From Pelosinus fermentans JBW45 (GTDB taxonomy: Bacteria; Bacillota; Negativicutes; DSM-13327): 64,000 nt of DNA. A model generated the notes under the pieces. That model searched no databases. It was given only the letters and a program-made list of their open reading frames with translations, and was not told where the DNA came from. The stretch spans positions 2,944,501 to 3,008,500 of the forward strand of contig NZ_CP010978.1 of assembly GCF_000271665.2 (NCBI RefSeq), given 5' to 3'. Positions 20,304 to 30,204 of the stretch are shown here, piece by piece. How positions within the stretch are numbered: the stretch's first letter is position 1; each line of letters starts with the position of its first letter. Made by a program: the position numbers and the translations under genes.

Positions 20304-21800
20304 TCACCGTTTTGCAAAGCGATAAACATTCCAGGAAAGTTTGGACAATGTTGTCTTAAATATATTGCCGTCATTGGCTTCATCAACAGCCACTTTTCTA
20401 GGAATGACTGTCTCAGGCGCTTCAAAAGTATTTTTAGCAAACAAGTCAGGACCATCCATAATAAGATGCTCAACCATTTTTACATTACCAAAGGAACGTA
20501 AATCTATAGAAAACTCTGCATCCTCCTGCACATCACATTGTAGGGCAAAGACAGTGATGCTACCATCATTTTCATTATATGTAGCTGCAGTTTGCACAAA
20601 AGGTACATTACCATACAAAGTAGTCTCAAATGTTTCGGAACTTGTCAATGTTTTAAGAGCCGTACCTCTACCATACATCGATACCTGCTGGAATGGATAA
20701 TATATGGTCTGCTTTAAAACTCGACCACCCTTTTCAGTAAAGATAGGAGCTATAACATTTACTAATTGGGCAAGGCAAGCCATTCTCACCCTGTCACAGT
20801 TATTTAAGAGGGTACACAACATACCACCAAATACCAACGCATCTAAAAGTGAATACTGATCTTCAAGTATAGGAGGGGCCTCCATCCAAGGAAAACGTAT
20901 TTGTTTTTTTATATACCAGACATTCCATTCATCAAAGGATAGCTTCATAGTTTTTTTACTTCTCACCTTAGCTTTTACATAATCGGCGGTAGCGGCCACC
21001 GTTTTGATAAAATCATTCATGTCCGCAAAGGAAGCTAAAAAATTCTCTATACTGCCTTCATTTTCATAATATCGGTGCAAGGATATATAATCGATATGTT
21101 CATAAGTATGTTCCAAGACTACTCTGTCCCACTCTGGATAGGTTGCCATCCAAGGGGAAGAACTACCACATGCCACAAGCTCTATAGAAGGGTCAATCCA
21201 CTTCATAATTTTTGCTGCCTCACGGGCCTTTTTGCCATAATCTTCAGCACTAAGTCCACAAGTCTGCCACGGACCATCCATCTCATTACCAAGACACCAA
21301 ACCTTTATATTATGAGGATCTTTATGACCATTTTTGATCCGTAAATCACTCCAGTATGTTCCCGATGAATGATTGCAATACTCTATCATATAACCTGCGT
21401 CTTGTGGTGTACCAGTACCTAAATTTACCGCTGCCATTGGTTCTGTGCCGACCTTTTTGCACCAATCCATAAATTCATCAATACCAATTTTATTAGACTC
21501 AATCGATAACCATGCATAGTCAAGCCTTTTAGGGCGATCTTCTACTGGGCCTATACCATCTGTCCATGTATAACCTGATACAAAATTGCCCCCTGGATAA
21601 CGTATAATCGGCACCGATAAATCCCGTACTAGTTCTAAAACATCCTGCCTAAATCCATGCTCATCAGCAGTTGGGTGTGAAGGTTCATAGATACCAGAAT
21701 ATACAGATCTACCCAAATGTTCTATAAATGAACCATAAAGCTTCGGTTCAACCTCACCTATAATATAGTCTTTGTCTACAATACACTTTGCCTTTTTCAT
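20304..21800 (-). CDS. abfA: Intracellular alpha-L-arabinofuranosidase, GH51
   Basis: This 498-residue GH51 enzyme is of normal length with no signal peptide, so it acts in the cytoplasm on imported oligosaccharides. The acid/base Glu lies in KVWCLGNEMDGPWQ and the nucleophile Glu in LSFDEWNVWY. RYPGGNFVSGYTW and the C-terminal beta domain are also conserved. It releases L-arabinose from arabinan or arabinoxylan fragments brought in by AraNPQ. The gene lies 84 bp after araQ. Confidence 0.95.
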   Translation of the reverse strand: MKKAKCIVDKDYIIGEVEPKLYGSFIEHLGRSVYSGIYEPSHPTADEHGFRQDVLELVRDLSVPIIRYPGGNFVSGYTWTDGIGPVEDRPKRLDYAWLSIESNKIGIDEFMDWCKKVGTEPMAAVNLGTGTPQDAGYMIEYCNHSSGTYWSDLRIKNGHKDPHNIKVWCLGNEMDGPWQTCGLSAEDYGKKAREAAKIMKWIDPSIELVACGSSSPWMATYPEWDRVVLEHTYEHIDYISLHRYYENEGSIENFLASFADMNDFIKTVAATADYVKAKVRSKKTMKLSFDEWNVWYIKKQIRFPWMEAPPILEDQYSLLDALVFGGMLCTLLNNCDRVRMACLAQLVNVIAPIFTEKGGRVLKQTIYYPFQQVSMYGRGTALKTLTSSETFETTLYGNVPFVQTAATYNENDGSITVFALQCDVQEDAEFSIDLRSFGNVKMVEHLIMDGPDLFAKNTFEAPETVIPRKVAVDEANDGNIFKTTLSKLSWNVYRFAKR

Positions 21801-21883
21801 ACCTTAACCTCCTGTAATTATCAATGTACCTACACATTTGCACGTTTTCTTCTTAATCCGTTACCATGGTCCTTTCTTACACA

Positions 21884-22729
21884 TCAACCTTTTACACCAC
21901 CAACGGTAAGTCCTGAAATGAAAGCCTTCTGGTTAATAATAAATAAAATCATGATTGGTATTACTGACATAACAGCACCTGGAAACAGTAAGTCATAATT
22001 GTTTCCATATGGTGTTATTAATGATTGCAGCCCTATAGGCAAAGTCAGCATGTCTGTTGAACGCAACACAATAAGGGGCCATACAAAACTATTCCAGCTA
22101 GACATAGCTTGTAAAATACCCATGGCGCCAAAAGCCGGCAGCATGAGAGGCATCATAATCTGAAAAAAAATTTTAAATTCACCGCAGCCGTCTATCCTCC
22201 CTGCATCTAAAAGCTCTCTTGGCAAAGACATTGCATATTGTCTAAAGAAGAATATGCAGGTGGGAGTTACTACAAATGGCAGAATAACACCCATATAAGA
22301 ATCTATCAGGTCAATACTTATTGCCAACTTATACAAGGGTAGTATTAGTATTTCAACCGGTATCATCATGACTACCAATACAATGGTAAAGATAAGATTC
22401 TTCCCTTTAAAATTATATATCGCCAACCCGTACCCCACCATGGAAGTGAAGAGTAGCGAAAATACAGTGTGAGCTACTGTTATAATGACGCTGTTTATAT
22501 ACCACAGAGGATATATACCATCCTTACCTTCTACTAAAAGCCAATAATTTTTTAGATTGAGTGCTGAAAAATCAATTTGGAATGAAATTCCATTTTGAAT
22601 CATCTCCACTCCCGGGCGCAAGGAAGATATCAGTAAAAAGAAAAAAGGTACAAGACAAAATAAGGCAACCACCAATAAAGTCAAGTAAATTATAATTGCC
22701 CCTATCTTTTCCTTATATTTTGAAGTCAT
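21884..22729 (-). CDS. araQ: Arabino-oligosaccharide ABC transporter permease
   Basis: This 281-residue CUT1 permease (MalG family) has six membrane helices and the EAA-like loop ELLDAGRIDGCGEFKIFFQI that contacts the ATPase. The start is set at 22729, 1 nt after the araP stop, because AAGGAGGGC in the end of araP lies 7-8 nt upstream. A longer frame from 22759 overlaps araP. It forms the membrane channel with AraP. Confidence 0.92.
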   Translation of the reverse strand: MTSKYKEKIGAIIIYLTLLVVALFCLVPFFFLLISSLRPGVEMIQNGISFQIDFSALNLKNYWLLVEGKDGIYPLWYINSVIITVAHTVFSLLFTSMVGYGLAIYNFKGKNLIFTIVLVVMMIPVEILILPLYKLAISIDLIDSYMGVILPFVVTPTCIFFFRQYAMSLPRELLDAGRIDGCGEFKIFFQIMMPLMLPAFGAMGILQAMSSWNSFVWPLIVLRSTDMLTLPIGLQSLITPYGNNYDLLFPGAVMSVIPIMILFIINQKAFISGLTVGGVKG

Positions 22730-22730
22730 A

Positions 22731-23675
22731 TCAAACGCCCTCCTTCTTGAAAAATCCACTAACCCAAAGCTGAATCACATTTACTATCATCACTAGTACA
22801 AACAGGGTAATGCCAATTGCCGAAGCAAATCCCAAATTGTTGTTATTAAACCCCTCTTGGTATAAGTAATTTACAATGGTCATACCGATTTCCCCTGGAG
22901 AACGTGGGCCAGACCATAGAGCAAAAGATTCCGCAAACATGGAATAGCCACCATAAACACTTATGGTCAATACATACATAATAACTGGTTTTAAACTAGG
23001 AAGAGTTATATGCCAGAACTGCTGAATTTCATTGGCACCATCAATAGATGCCGATTCATAAAGTTCCACCGGTATGCCTTGAAGGCCTGACAAAAAATAA
23101 ATAATATTTACTCCTAACCATCTCCATGTGCAAAGTAGTACCATCGCAAACATGCTGCCTTCAGGATCTTGCAGCCATACCATAGGTTTTATGCCAAATA
23201 CCCCCAGTATAGAATTCACGAGAGTAGTTTCCTGTTCCCCAAATGCAAGACGAAAGAACAGTCCTGCTACGATGACTGAAGTAAGGGCAGGCATGAAAAA
23301 AGCAGACTTAAAATACTTTTTCCCTATGGTAGTTTTTTTATTTAGAAATACAGCAAGCAGTAAAGGTAATGGGATCAACACTAACATTGTCCAGAAGGTA
23401 TATCTAGTGGTTACCCATAAGGCGTTAAAAAAGTGAGGATTTATAAGATTCTTATAATTTTTTAGCCCAATAAAGGTTATACTTTCTGGTCCATCAATAC
23501 GTTGAAAACTCATAATCACCGTAGAGATGATAGGATAAAGGAAAAACACCAAAAAGGATACCACAAAGGGCAAAACAAAAAGATAAGGCGCTTTCTTTTG
23601 GCAAGCAAACAGCGTTTTAATTTTACTCAGACGATTATACGACTTATTCAAAGCAACAACTGGTGGCTCCAACAC
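22731..23675 (-). CDS. araP: Arabino-oligosaccharide ABC transporter permease
   Basis: This 314-residue CUT1 permease (MalF/UgpA family) has six helices after a basic N-terminal arm and the EAA loop VELYESASIDGANEIQQFWH. It pairs with AraQ. It is separated from araN by a 107-bp gap that holds a strong stem-loop (23724-23765), consistent with lower expression than the binding protein. Confidence 0.92.
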   Translation of the reverse strand: MLEPPVVALNKSYNRLSKIKTLFACQKKAPYLFVLPFVVSFLVFFLYPIISTVIMSFQRIDGPESITFIGLKNYKNLINPHFFNALWVTTRYTFWTMLVLIPLPLLLAVFLNKKTTIGKKYFKSAFFMPALTSVIVAGLFFRLAFGEQETTLVNSILGVFGIKPMVWLQDPEGSMFAMVLLCTWRWLGVNIIYFLSGLQGIPVELYESASIDGANEIQQFWHITLPSLKPVIMYVLTISVYGGYSMFAESFALWSGPRSPGEIGMTIVNYLYQEGFNNNNLGFASAIGITLFVLVMIVNVIQLWVSGFFKKEGV

Positions 23676-23723
23676 GTTAAAATCCTCCTTCTCATACCAA
23701 ACCTAATATCAAAGTCCAGCATG

Positions 23724-23765
23724 ATATTAAAAGATTCAACTATTATGGGTTGAATCTTTTAATAT
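23724..23765 (-). promoter_or_regulatory. Intercistronic stem-loop between araN and araP
   Basis: A perfect 17-bp inverted repeat (23724-23740 with 23749-23765) has an 8-nt loop and a T-rich descending arm on the minus strand. It lies between the binding-protein gene and the permease genes, so it could be a leaky terminator or an mRNA-stabilising structure. Confidence 0.75.
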
Positions 23766-23782
23766 TAAGTTTATTTATGCTT

Positions 23783-25093
23783 TCACTTTGCCTTCACATC
23801 ATCGGCTGCTACTTTGAGGGCCTCTTCTGGAGACTGGCTCTGCTCCTTTAGAACCTTAAAGATAACATTTTTCTCGATTTGTGCCATCGCATCAGGAAAT
23901 TTAGGTCCGACATTGATGGAACCAATGTCACCAACGACAGACTTCAATGTAATGAATATATCAGTGCCAAAATAATCAGTGTACTTATTAGGTGCAGACA
24001 TAACCGGATCGCTCCATGCATCGCTTCTTATGGGATCAAAACCCAAAAGGGACCATGTCTTGATACTGCCTTCCTTAGAAAGCTTGGCTTCAGCCAAGAA
24101 TTGTTTGGCAAGTTCTATATTTTTACTCTGTGTTGTAATTGCAGTTCCAGTGCCGCCCATACCTGCAGATTTTTTACCACCTGGGAATACCGGCATAGGA
24201 CGAATCACTATTTTATTCTTTAAATCAGGCATATATTGCACAAACCTACCCATATACCACATAGGCATCCAAACAGAAGCAGCATTCCCCTTATTCATCC
24301 AAGCCCAGTATTCCTCAGAATGATGATGACCACCAGGTGTAATTATTGCAATCTTATCCTTGTATAGCATATCTTTAAGTGTTTGTAAGGTCTTCACATT
24401 GATCGCATTATCCAATATTACATTTCCATCCTTATCCATTGCGTCTGATCCCTGCATACAGATAAGAGGATAATATGACCATTTTTCCATACTTTCCAAG
24501 GTCGTCATTGGCTTTCCGGTTTTTTCTACAACCTTTTTACCAGCGGCGATATAGTCATCCCAAGTTACAATATCATTTACATTTATACCTGCTTGGTCGA
24601 GTATCTCTTTATTATAGTACATCACCTCAGCACCTACATGATAATCAAGACCGTAATACTTACCGCTTTTGGCATAGTTTTCAAGCCTGCCCATAATAAG
24701 CTTATCCTTTACAGGTTCTATAACATCATTGAATTCCACCAGTCCAGGTTTGCTCCCCTTTAAGAAGTTTGCAAATTTCCCCAGCTCAATGTCAGCCATA
24801 TCAGGAGCTCCTGTTCCTGACTGAATTGCAATTAAAAGCTTATTGTGCATTTCATCGTAAGGATATACTTCCGTTTTTACAACTATAGGTTTGTCTGGAT
24901 GATTTGTATTCCAAGTTGCAACACCATCATCAATAAAGTTTTTATGCAGTTCCTGGAAGGTCCAGAAGGTAAGGGTAGTAGCTTTTCCATCACCTGCTTT
25001 TGCATCAGCTGCTCTTTGTTCTTTACCGCATCCCGATACGGTCATTGTTAAAAACAATACTAAAGAAAGTAATAATACCAAACTCTTTTTCAC
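23783..25093 (-). CDS. araN: Arabino-oligosaccharide-binding lipoprotein
   Basis: This 436-residue family 1 extracellular solute-binding protein has a lipoprotein signal peptide ending MTVSGCGKE. GTGAPDMADIELG and the periplasmic-binding type 2 fold are typical of AraN/MalE-like proteins. The start is the GTG at 25093 because GAGGAGG precedes it at 8 nt; the longer frame from 25153 has no such site. It captures arabino-oligosaccharides for AraPQ. It is the first gene of the run that continues through abfA, yesMN, msmK and galM. Confidence 0.92.
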   Translation of the reverse strand: MKKSLVLLLSLVLFLTMTVSGCGKEQRAADAKAGDGKATTLTFWTFQELHKNFIDDGVATWNTNHPDKPIVVKTEVYPYDEMHNKLLIAIQSGTGAPDMADIELGKFANFLKGSKPGLVEFNDVIEPVKDKLIMGRLENYAKSGKYYGLDYHVGAEVMYYNKEILDQAGINVNDIVTWDDYIAAGKKVVEKTGKPMTTLESMEKWSYYPLICMQGSDAMDKDGNVILDNAINVKTLQTLKDMLYKDKIAIITPGGHHHSEEYWAWMNKGNAASVWMPMWYMGRFVQYMPDLKNKIVIRPMPVFPGGKKSAGMGGTGTAITTQSKNIELAKQFLAEAKLSKEGSIKTWSLLGFDPIRSDAWSDPVMSAPNKYTDYFGTDIFITLKSVVGDIGSINVGPKFPDAMAQIEKNVIFKVLKEQSQSPEEALKVAADDVKAK

Positions 25094-25324
25094 TATAGTT
25101 TCCTCCTCATTTTTTATGTAGCCTATAAAACCTGCATGGACCCTCGACGACAAAAGTTATACGAAATAAGGAATAATGAATCTTTCTTTAATTAAGTATA
25201 ATCGAATTTAAACCACTTAGTATTTAAATCATTTTACATTTTACTCAATTTTTTTTATCTTGCAAATTTTCTTTTGTTGAGAGTAAATTATCAATTTTGT
25301 GATAATTCCTCTTTAATAAAGAGT
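25094..25324 (-). promoter_or_regulatory. Upstream region of araN
   Basis: This AT-rich stretch is without a supported gene. It is the only sizeable gap before the araN-galM run and so must hold its main promoter and any YesN site. No promoter with both boxes could be named with confidence. Confidence 0.3.
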
Positions 25325-25362
25325 GAAGGGCATATCAGCAACTTAATGCTGACATGCCCTTC
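25325..25362 (-). terminator. Terminator after the DacF-like gene
   Basis: GAAGGGCAT-TCAGCA pairs with TGCTGA-ATGCCCTTC (one mismatch) around a short loop. It is followed on the minus strand by CTCTTTATT. It lies 30 bp past the stop of the gene at 25393. Confidence 0.75.
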
Positions 25363-25392
25363 ATTCTTTGATTTAAATCGTATTTACTTATG

Positions 25393-26211
25393 CTACTTCG
25401 TTCTTTTTGACTCAACCTGCTGAAATCCATAGTCTAGTAATTTCGCCGCATCATCCCAGCGGTAGTCACTATTTAGGATAACGGCTATTAATTGTATATC
25501 GCCTCGTTTCGCGGAAGCCACTAAGCAATCACCAGCATCATTGGTATAGCCTGTTTTAACACCATTGCTTCCAGGATATGTATTTAACAATTTATTCGTA
25601 TTGCGAACATGAATTGCACTTCGGTTCAGAAAGTTAACATCATATTCTTGAGTGGATACGATTTTTGCAAAATCAGGATTTTTCATCCCGTATGCAGTAA
25701 TTAATCCAAGATCATAGGCAGTAGTATAATGATTTATTGGATCAGGTAATCCATGGGGATTGGTAAAGTGAGTACTTGTTGCTCCGATTTTTTCTGCTTT
25801 TGCATTCATAATCTCCACGAAAGCGGGTATTGATCCAGCTACATTCTCAGCGATAGCCTCTGCTGCATCATTGCCTGATACTAGCATCATACCGTACAAC
25901 GCATTTTTTAGTGTTAATTGATTCCCTGCTTTTAGTTCGAGACTTGAGCCTTCACAAGCTGCATCACTAGAACTTACAGTAATGATATCATTAGAATTAC
26001 CTTTTTCCAGTGCAGTGATCAATGTCATGATCTTAGTAGTACTGGCTGGATACATAATACCTTTTGAATTCTTTTCAAATAATACCTGATTGGTATTGGC
26101 CATCATTACGATAGCCGCTTCAGCCTCTACTTGAGGGGGCGTTGGAGCGGCAAGAGCAATATTTACCCCAAAGATCATGCTTAAAAACAATAGTATGAGT
26201 CGACGATACAT
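25393..26211 (-). CDS. D-alanyl-D-alanine carboxypeptidase, S11 family (DacF-like)
   Basis: This 272-residue exported serine peptidase has a signal peptide (residues 1-21, ending ALAA). The three catalytic motifs are S-T-T-K in YPASTTKIM, S-G-N in VSGNDAAE and K-T-G in VKTGYTNDAG. It trims the terminal D-Ala of peptidoglycan stem peptides. At 272 residues it lacks the C-terminal beta-rich domain and amphipathic anchor of PBP5/DacF (usually about 380-400 residues), so it is probably soluble or loosely held. It is flanked by its own terminator and stands alone. Confidence 0.92.
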   Translation of the reverse strand: MYRRLILLFLSMIFGVNIALAAPTPPQVEAEAAIVMMANTNQVLFEKNSKGIMYPASTTKIMTLITALEKGNSNDIITVSSSDAACEGSSLELKAGNQLTLKNALYGMMLVSGNDAAEAIAENVAGSIPAFVEIMNAKAEKIGATSTHFTNPHGLPDPINHYTTAYDLGLITAYGMKNPDFAKIVSTQEYDVNFLNRSAIHVRNTNKLLNTYPGSNGVKTGYTNDAGDCLVASAKRGDIQLIAVILNSDYRWDDAAKLLDYGFQQVESKRTK

Positions 26212-26306
26212 ATATGTTGCCTCCGATTTATTTTGACCACAAACATAGCCTTGGTCAGTATATCATTTCAAATGCACGAATCCGATAGATAGAAGATCTT
26301 TTCTAC

Positions 26307-27665
26307 TTAAGCCTCCTTCTCTAATTGACTGTCCTCTAATAATTCTTTCATTTCATCTTGCTGTTTATATAAATAACCATGTTCCCAGTTCAAACTCATG
26401 GCCTTTTCAAAATCGGCAATCGCATTTTCTATATCATCCAGATCCTGAAATGCACGAGCCTTTCGTGCATATAGCAGCGCTCTATTTGCATAGGCAGCAT
26501 CATGTTCAGGTTCTAAAACAATAACTTGACTATAATCGTGGATCGCTGCCAAAAATTCTTCTGAAACATGTGCATATGTGAGATGATCATTCTTTTCAAG
26601 AGCTTGTTTCTCTTTATGTAATGCTATTTCGTCATATAGTTCTCCCCGCCCGAAATATCCAGCTGCACTATTAGGTGCCAATCGAATCGCCTCAGAATAA
26701 TCGGCCAACGACTTATCTTTTACCCGCAAGTTGTGGTGATAACATTTGCCTCGGTGAAGATAGGCTGCAGATTCATTAGGATTTAACTCAATTGCCACCG
26801 TGAAATCTTGCAATGCATCTACATATTGTCCTAATGTGCTGTATAACAAGCCTCGTTGTATTAATGCATCATAATGCTTAGGATTAGCGGATAGCACCTT
26901 TGTAAAAGCGTTACAGGCTCTTACCCAATCTTGCTGCGCTACTAGTGCCATCCCATATAAATAGTCCCGCTGTTCATGGTTCTGGTTTAATTGCTGACTT
27001 TTGCTCTTTTTTTCCTCAAATTTCATTTTAGAGTGCTTCTCGCAATATTGCTGTATGCTTGCTATTGCTTCTGGTATATTGATTTCCTCATATTTTGCCA
27101 AACTATTTTTAATATATTGAGACTCAAGAGCTGCGCTAGCGGAATCTTTGATCAAAGATTGTTTATTAAATCTATCCCCTTTTGTCAGTAAAATACGTTG
27201 TTCCAATTCCAAATGCAACTCTGTAAGGCCCTTTCCTGCACTAGTCAAACTCTTATACCGAAGTAACTGTTCCTCAAATAATTGATTAAACTGTCTTTCA
27301 TCCACATAAAGTACAGTATGAAACTTCTCTGCTATCCATTCCCGAATCGGAAGAGCGATTTGTTTTGCAAGCTCTGGCTGCTCCTTGTTTAACCAAATTT
27401 CCACTCGATAATAGGTATAAGCAGCAATTTCAAAGATCGTAGCATCTCCTAAGTATTGCTTGGACACTTGCAAAATCTGGTCATCCTGCCCTTTTGTATC
27501 ATACTTTCCCCAATAAACAGCAGTCTGTATGAGTCCTAGAAATAACGCGTAAACATCTGGATTTTCGATGTCCACCTTCTTAATTTCTTGTAGTATCCAT
27601 TTGCGAACCATCGAATTTTTTTCCGTATTTTTTGAAAATAACCACGAAAAGATACTCAAAATCAA
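26307..27665 (-). CDS. TPR-repeat protein
   Basis: This 452-residue protein has no signal peptide. The N-terminal half is helical without recognised domain. From about residue 235 to 440 there are five or six tetratricopeptide repeats (for example GLLYSTLGQYVDALQDFTVA and HRGKCYHHN), with consensus NPNESAAYLHRG. TPR arrays bind partner proteins, but the partner is not evident. The gene stands alone between dacF-like and PTS genes, with 118 bp upstream holding the PfkB terminator. Confidence 0.8.
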   Translation of the reverse strand: MILSIFSWLFSKNTEKNSMVRKWILQEIKKVDIENPDVYALFLGLIQTAVYWGKYDTKGQDDQILQVSKQYLGDATIFEIAAYTYYRVEIWLNKEQPELAKQIALPIREWIAEKFHTVLYVDERQFNQLFEEQLLRYKSLTSAGKGLTELHLELEQRILLTKGDRFNKQSLIKDSASAALESQYIKNSLAKYEEINIPEAIASIQQYCEKHSKMKFEEKKSKSQQLNQNHEQRDYLYGMALVAQQDWVRACNAFTKVLSANPKHYDALIQRGLLYSTLGQYVDALQDFTVAIELNPNESAAYLHRGKCYHHNLRVKDKSLADYSEAIRLAPNSAAGYFGRGELYDEIALHKEKQALEKNDHLTYAHVSEEFLAAIHDYSQVIVLEPEHDAAYANRALLYARKARAFQDLDDIENAIADFEKAMSLNWEHGYLYKQQDEMKELLEDSQLEKEA

Positions 27666-27752
27666 CCCTCCTTTTATTATATAATTATCGCATAATTTGG
27701 AAAATAAACAACCCTAAAGAAGCAGGATTTACTCTAATACATGATGCTGAAT

Positions 27753-27785
27753 AAAAAAAGAGTCAAGCAGATCAATGCCTGACTC
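27753..27785 (-). terminator. Terminator of the PTS/PfkB operon
   Basis: GAGTCA-GCA pairs with TGC-TGACTC in a hairpin that overlaps the PfkB stop codon. Seven T residues follow on the minus strand (27753-27759). Confidence 0.88.
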
Positions 27786-28737
27786 AATAGCCTTGCAAAA
27801 ACATCTCAACGGTTTTTAATGATGGCAATCCTTTTCTTCCCCCAAGAGCCTGGGTATTAAGAGCAGCTACTGCACTGGCAAACTCGGCACATTTTTTCAG
27901 GGGCATGTTATGGAGAAGTCCATATAAGAAACCTCCGTGATAGCTATCTCCGCACCCTGTGGTGTCTACGACATTGTCCATTTTAAATGCAGGTTGATGA
28001 AAGACACCAATGTTGTTGTCGAAGACCCAGCTTCCATTGATTCCATCTGTTATTACGACAAGTTCTAAGCCGGATTTTATCAATGACTCGCCTGCGCGAT
28101 CCAATTTAGTTTCATCTGTATAGGTAAGAGCGAATTCCTTTGCCAAAATACAAATATCTACCTTTGGTACAATTCGCCGCATATTTGGATTGTATCGATT
28201 TGCACCACCGTCAAATGATATTTTAACCCCTGCATGTTTTGCAATATCGATTGCCGCTAAACTAGCTTCTAAATGCCTCCCATTCAAATGAAGAACTTTA
28301 GCTCCTTGTATGATAGGGGTATACTTTGTAATGTCCCTTATTTCTGGAACCGATCCAGGATGATAGAGAACTGCACGAATGCCAGTATCTTTCTCAACTA
28401 GTATATTGGCTATTGAAGAAGAGTGCTCCGGGAAAATTTCGAGGCAGTGAGTATGCACATTATATTTTTTAAAATCTTCTACAATCAGTAAGCCGCTCCA
28501 ATCATCCCCTAGATTATCAATCATGATCGTGTTCGCTCCTAATTTTGCCAGCGTCACCATCGCTGTGGCAACAGGTCCTCCGCCATCAAGAACTATCTTG
28601 GATGCCTTTTGCACTTCTCTGGTCCTAGGAAAGGCGTCAACAACAGTAAACATATCCAAAGTGGATACCCCAATTCCTACCACATAGACCTTGCTATTCA
28701 ATTCATCATACATGAGACAATCACTCACTCTTTCCAT
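27784..28737 (-). CDS. PfkB-family carbohydrate kinase
   Basis: This 317-residue ribokinase/PfkB-fold kinase has an N-terminal GGPVATAMVTLAKLGA substrate motif. The anion-hole/catalytic motif DTTGCGDSYHGGF contains the catalytic Asp. It transfers phosphate from ATP to a sugar or sugar phosphate. As the last gene after the PTS components it probably acts on the sugar phosphate produced by transport. The substrate cannot be assigned. A hairpin (28767-28799) separates it from the EIIC gene. The start is uncertain: Met9 at 28713 is a possible alternative. Confidence 0.85.
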   Translation of the reverse strand: MERVSDCLMYDELNSKVYVVGIGVSTLDMFTVVDAFPRTREVQKASKIVLDGGGPVATAMVTLAKLGANTIMIDNLGDDWSGLLIVEDFKKYNVHTHCLEIFPEHSSSIANILVEKDTGIRAVLYHPGSVPEIRDITKYTPIIQGAKVLHLNGRHLEASLAAIDIAKHAGVKISFDGGANRYNPNMRRIVPKVDICILAKEFALTYTDETKLDRAGESLIKSGLELVVITDGINGSWVFDNNIGVFHQPAFKMDNVVDTTGCGDSYHGGFLYGLLHNMPLKKCAEFASAVAALNTQALGGRKGLPSLKTVEMFLQGY

Positions 28738-28766
28738 TTATTTTCTAATTCACTGCAAAGAGAAGC

Positions 28767-28799
28767 AGCGTGCTATTCTTACTTCTTAGAACGCACGCT
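28767..28799 (-). promoter_or_regulatory. Intercistronic hairpin between EIIC and PfkB genes
   Basis: AGCGTGC pairs perfectly with GCACGCT around a 19-nt loop in the 93-bp gap. It may be a processing or partial termination site; there is no strong T-tract. Confidence 0.4.
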
Positions 28800-28830
28800 T
28801 TCTCATTTTTCAAATTAACCGTTGACTAGG

Positions 28831-30204
28831 TTAGCCCTGCACATTGTTAATGGCGTGAGCCTTAGTTTTTATATAATTTGGAATCACCAGTATTATTACT
28901 AGAATCGCTACAAGGATATAAATCCCTGCTGGACCTACTGCATCATATGCTTTACCTAACAAAATTCCTAAGAAACCAAAATCTGCATCACCGAAAGTTG
29001 TATTCTGGAATCCCAACTGTCCAAGGACAGGAAGCAGAAATGCAGGTAAAAAAGTAATGGCCAGACCATTTACAAAAGCTCCCAATGCCGCTCCTCTTCT
29101 ACCACCAGTAGCATTTCCGTAGATTCCAGCCGTAGCACCGCAGAAGAAATGTGGAACAAGCCCTGGTATGATGAGCACACCTCCAGCGGTTCCTAATAGT
29201 AACATGCCTATTATACCGCCAATAAAGGAACTAATAAAGCCGATTACCACAGCTGTTGGGGCATAGGTAAAGAATACAGCACAATCCACCGCAGGAATCG
29301 CATTGGGTATGATTTTGGTTGCAATTCCTTGAAAAGCAGGGATTAAATCTCCAAGGATCATTCGAACACCTGCATACACGATGGTAACACCAACAGCAAA
29401 TTTCAGAGCCGACATGATAGCAAATAGGAAGGGTGACATTTCACCAGCCAAAGTGGTTACATAGCTAGGTCCCGCAGCAAAAGCTGCAATTAAATAGAAT
29501 ATCATCATGGTCAGCGCTGTGGATATGGTAGTATCTCTAAGAAATCCCCACTGCTCAGGTACTTCCATCTTTTCTGTACTCTCTTCTGGTTTTCCAGCAA
29601 ATTTTCCAACCCATGCAGATAAATAATAACCTAGACTGCCAAAGTGTCCCATGGCAATTTCATCACCATCCGTCACCTTTAACGTATATTTCTGACCAAT
29701 TGCCGGCGAGATGGCACTCCATGCTCCAAGAATAAAACCACCAATGAGAATCAGTTCGCCCCCTTTCATGCCTGAGGCACCTAAAACCGCTGAAAGAAGA
29801 CACGCCATAAAGAAGCTATGATGCCCCGTTAGAAACACATATTTATATTTAGTAAATCTTGCAATAAGAAGATTAATTACTAACCCAGCCACGAGAATAG
29901 ACATGGTTTCAATGCCTAGTACTTTTTGTGCCACCGAAACAATGGCTTCATTATTAGGTACTACACCAGTAATATGGAAACCTTCTTCAATCATTTTTCC
30001 TAGGGGTGTCAAATTCGCAACGATAAAATCGGCACCTGCCCCTAGCATCAAATAGCCTAAAATTGGTTTTAAGGTCCCTGTCATGACTTTGAACATAGGT
30101 CTTTTTAGGGCTACCAGCCCGATCAGTGCCATAATTCCCATTAATAATGCCGGTTGTTTTAGTACGTCCCGAAAGAATTCTAGAATGATGGTAAATGTGG
30201 ACAT
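28831..30204 (-). CDS. PTS EIIC component, ascorbate (UlaA/SgaT) family
   Basis: This 457-residue polytopic membrane protein with about eleven hydrophobic segments is of the UlaA family length. KPILGYLMLGAGADFIV and LGASGMKGGELILIGGFILG are typical of this family. It is the transport channel and phosphoryl acceptor site for a sugar or sugar acid; family members move ascorbate, but related proteins have other substrates. The EIIB gene lies 12 bp upstream. Confidence 0.88.
   Translation of the reverse strand: MSTFTIILEFFRDVLKQPALLMGIMALIGLVALKRPMFKVMTGTLKPILGYLMLGAGADFIVANLTPLGKMIEEGFHITGVVPNNEAIVSVAQKVLGIETMSILVAGLVINLLIARFTKYKYVFLTGHHSFFMACLLSAVLGASGMKGGELILIGGFILGAWSAISPAIGQKYTLKVTDGDEIAMGHFGSLGYYLSAWVGKFAGKPEESTEKMEVPEQWGFLRDTTISTALTMMIFYLIAAFAAGPSYVTTLAGEMSPFLFAIMSALKFAVGVTIVYAGVRMILGDLIPAFQGIATKIIPNAIPAVDCAVFFTYAPTAVVIGFISSFIGGIIGMLLLGTAGGVLIIPGLVPHFFCGATAGIYGNATGGRRGAALGAFVNGLAITFLPAFLLPVLGQLGFQNTTFGDADFGFLGILLGKAYDAVGPAGIYILVAILVIILVIPNYIKTKAHAINNVQG

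Noticed and set aside
20264-20473. Reading frame of 69 codons overlapping the end of abfA
   Set aside because: Out of frame with the well-supported GH51 gene, no ribosome-binding site, no recognisable product.
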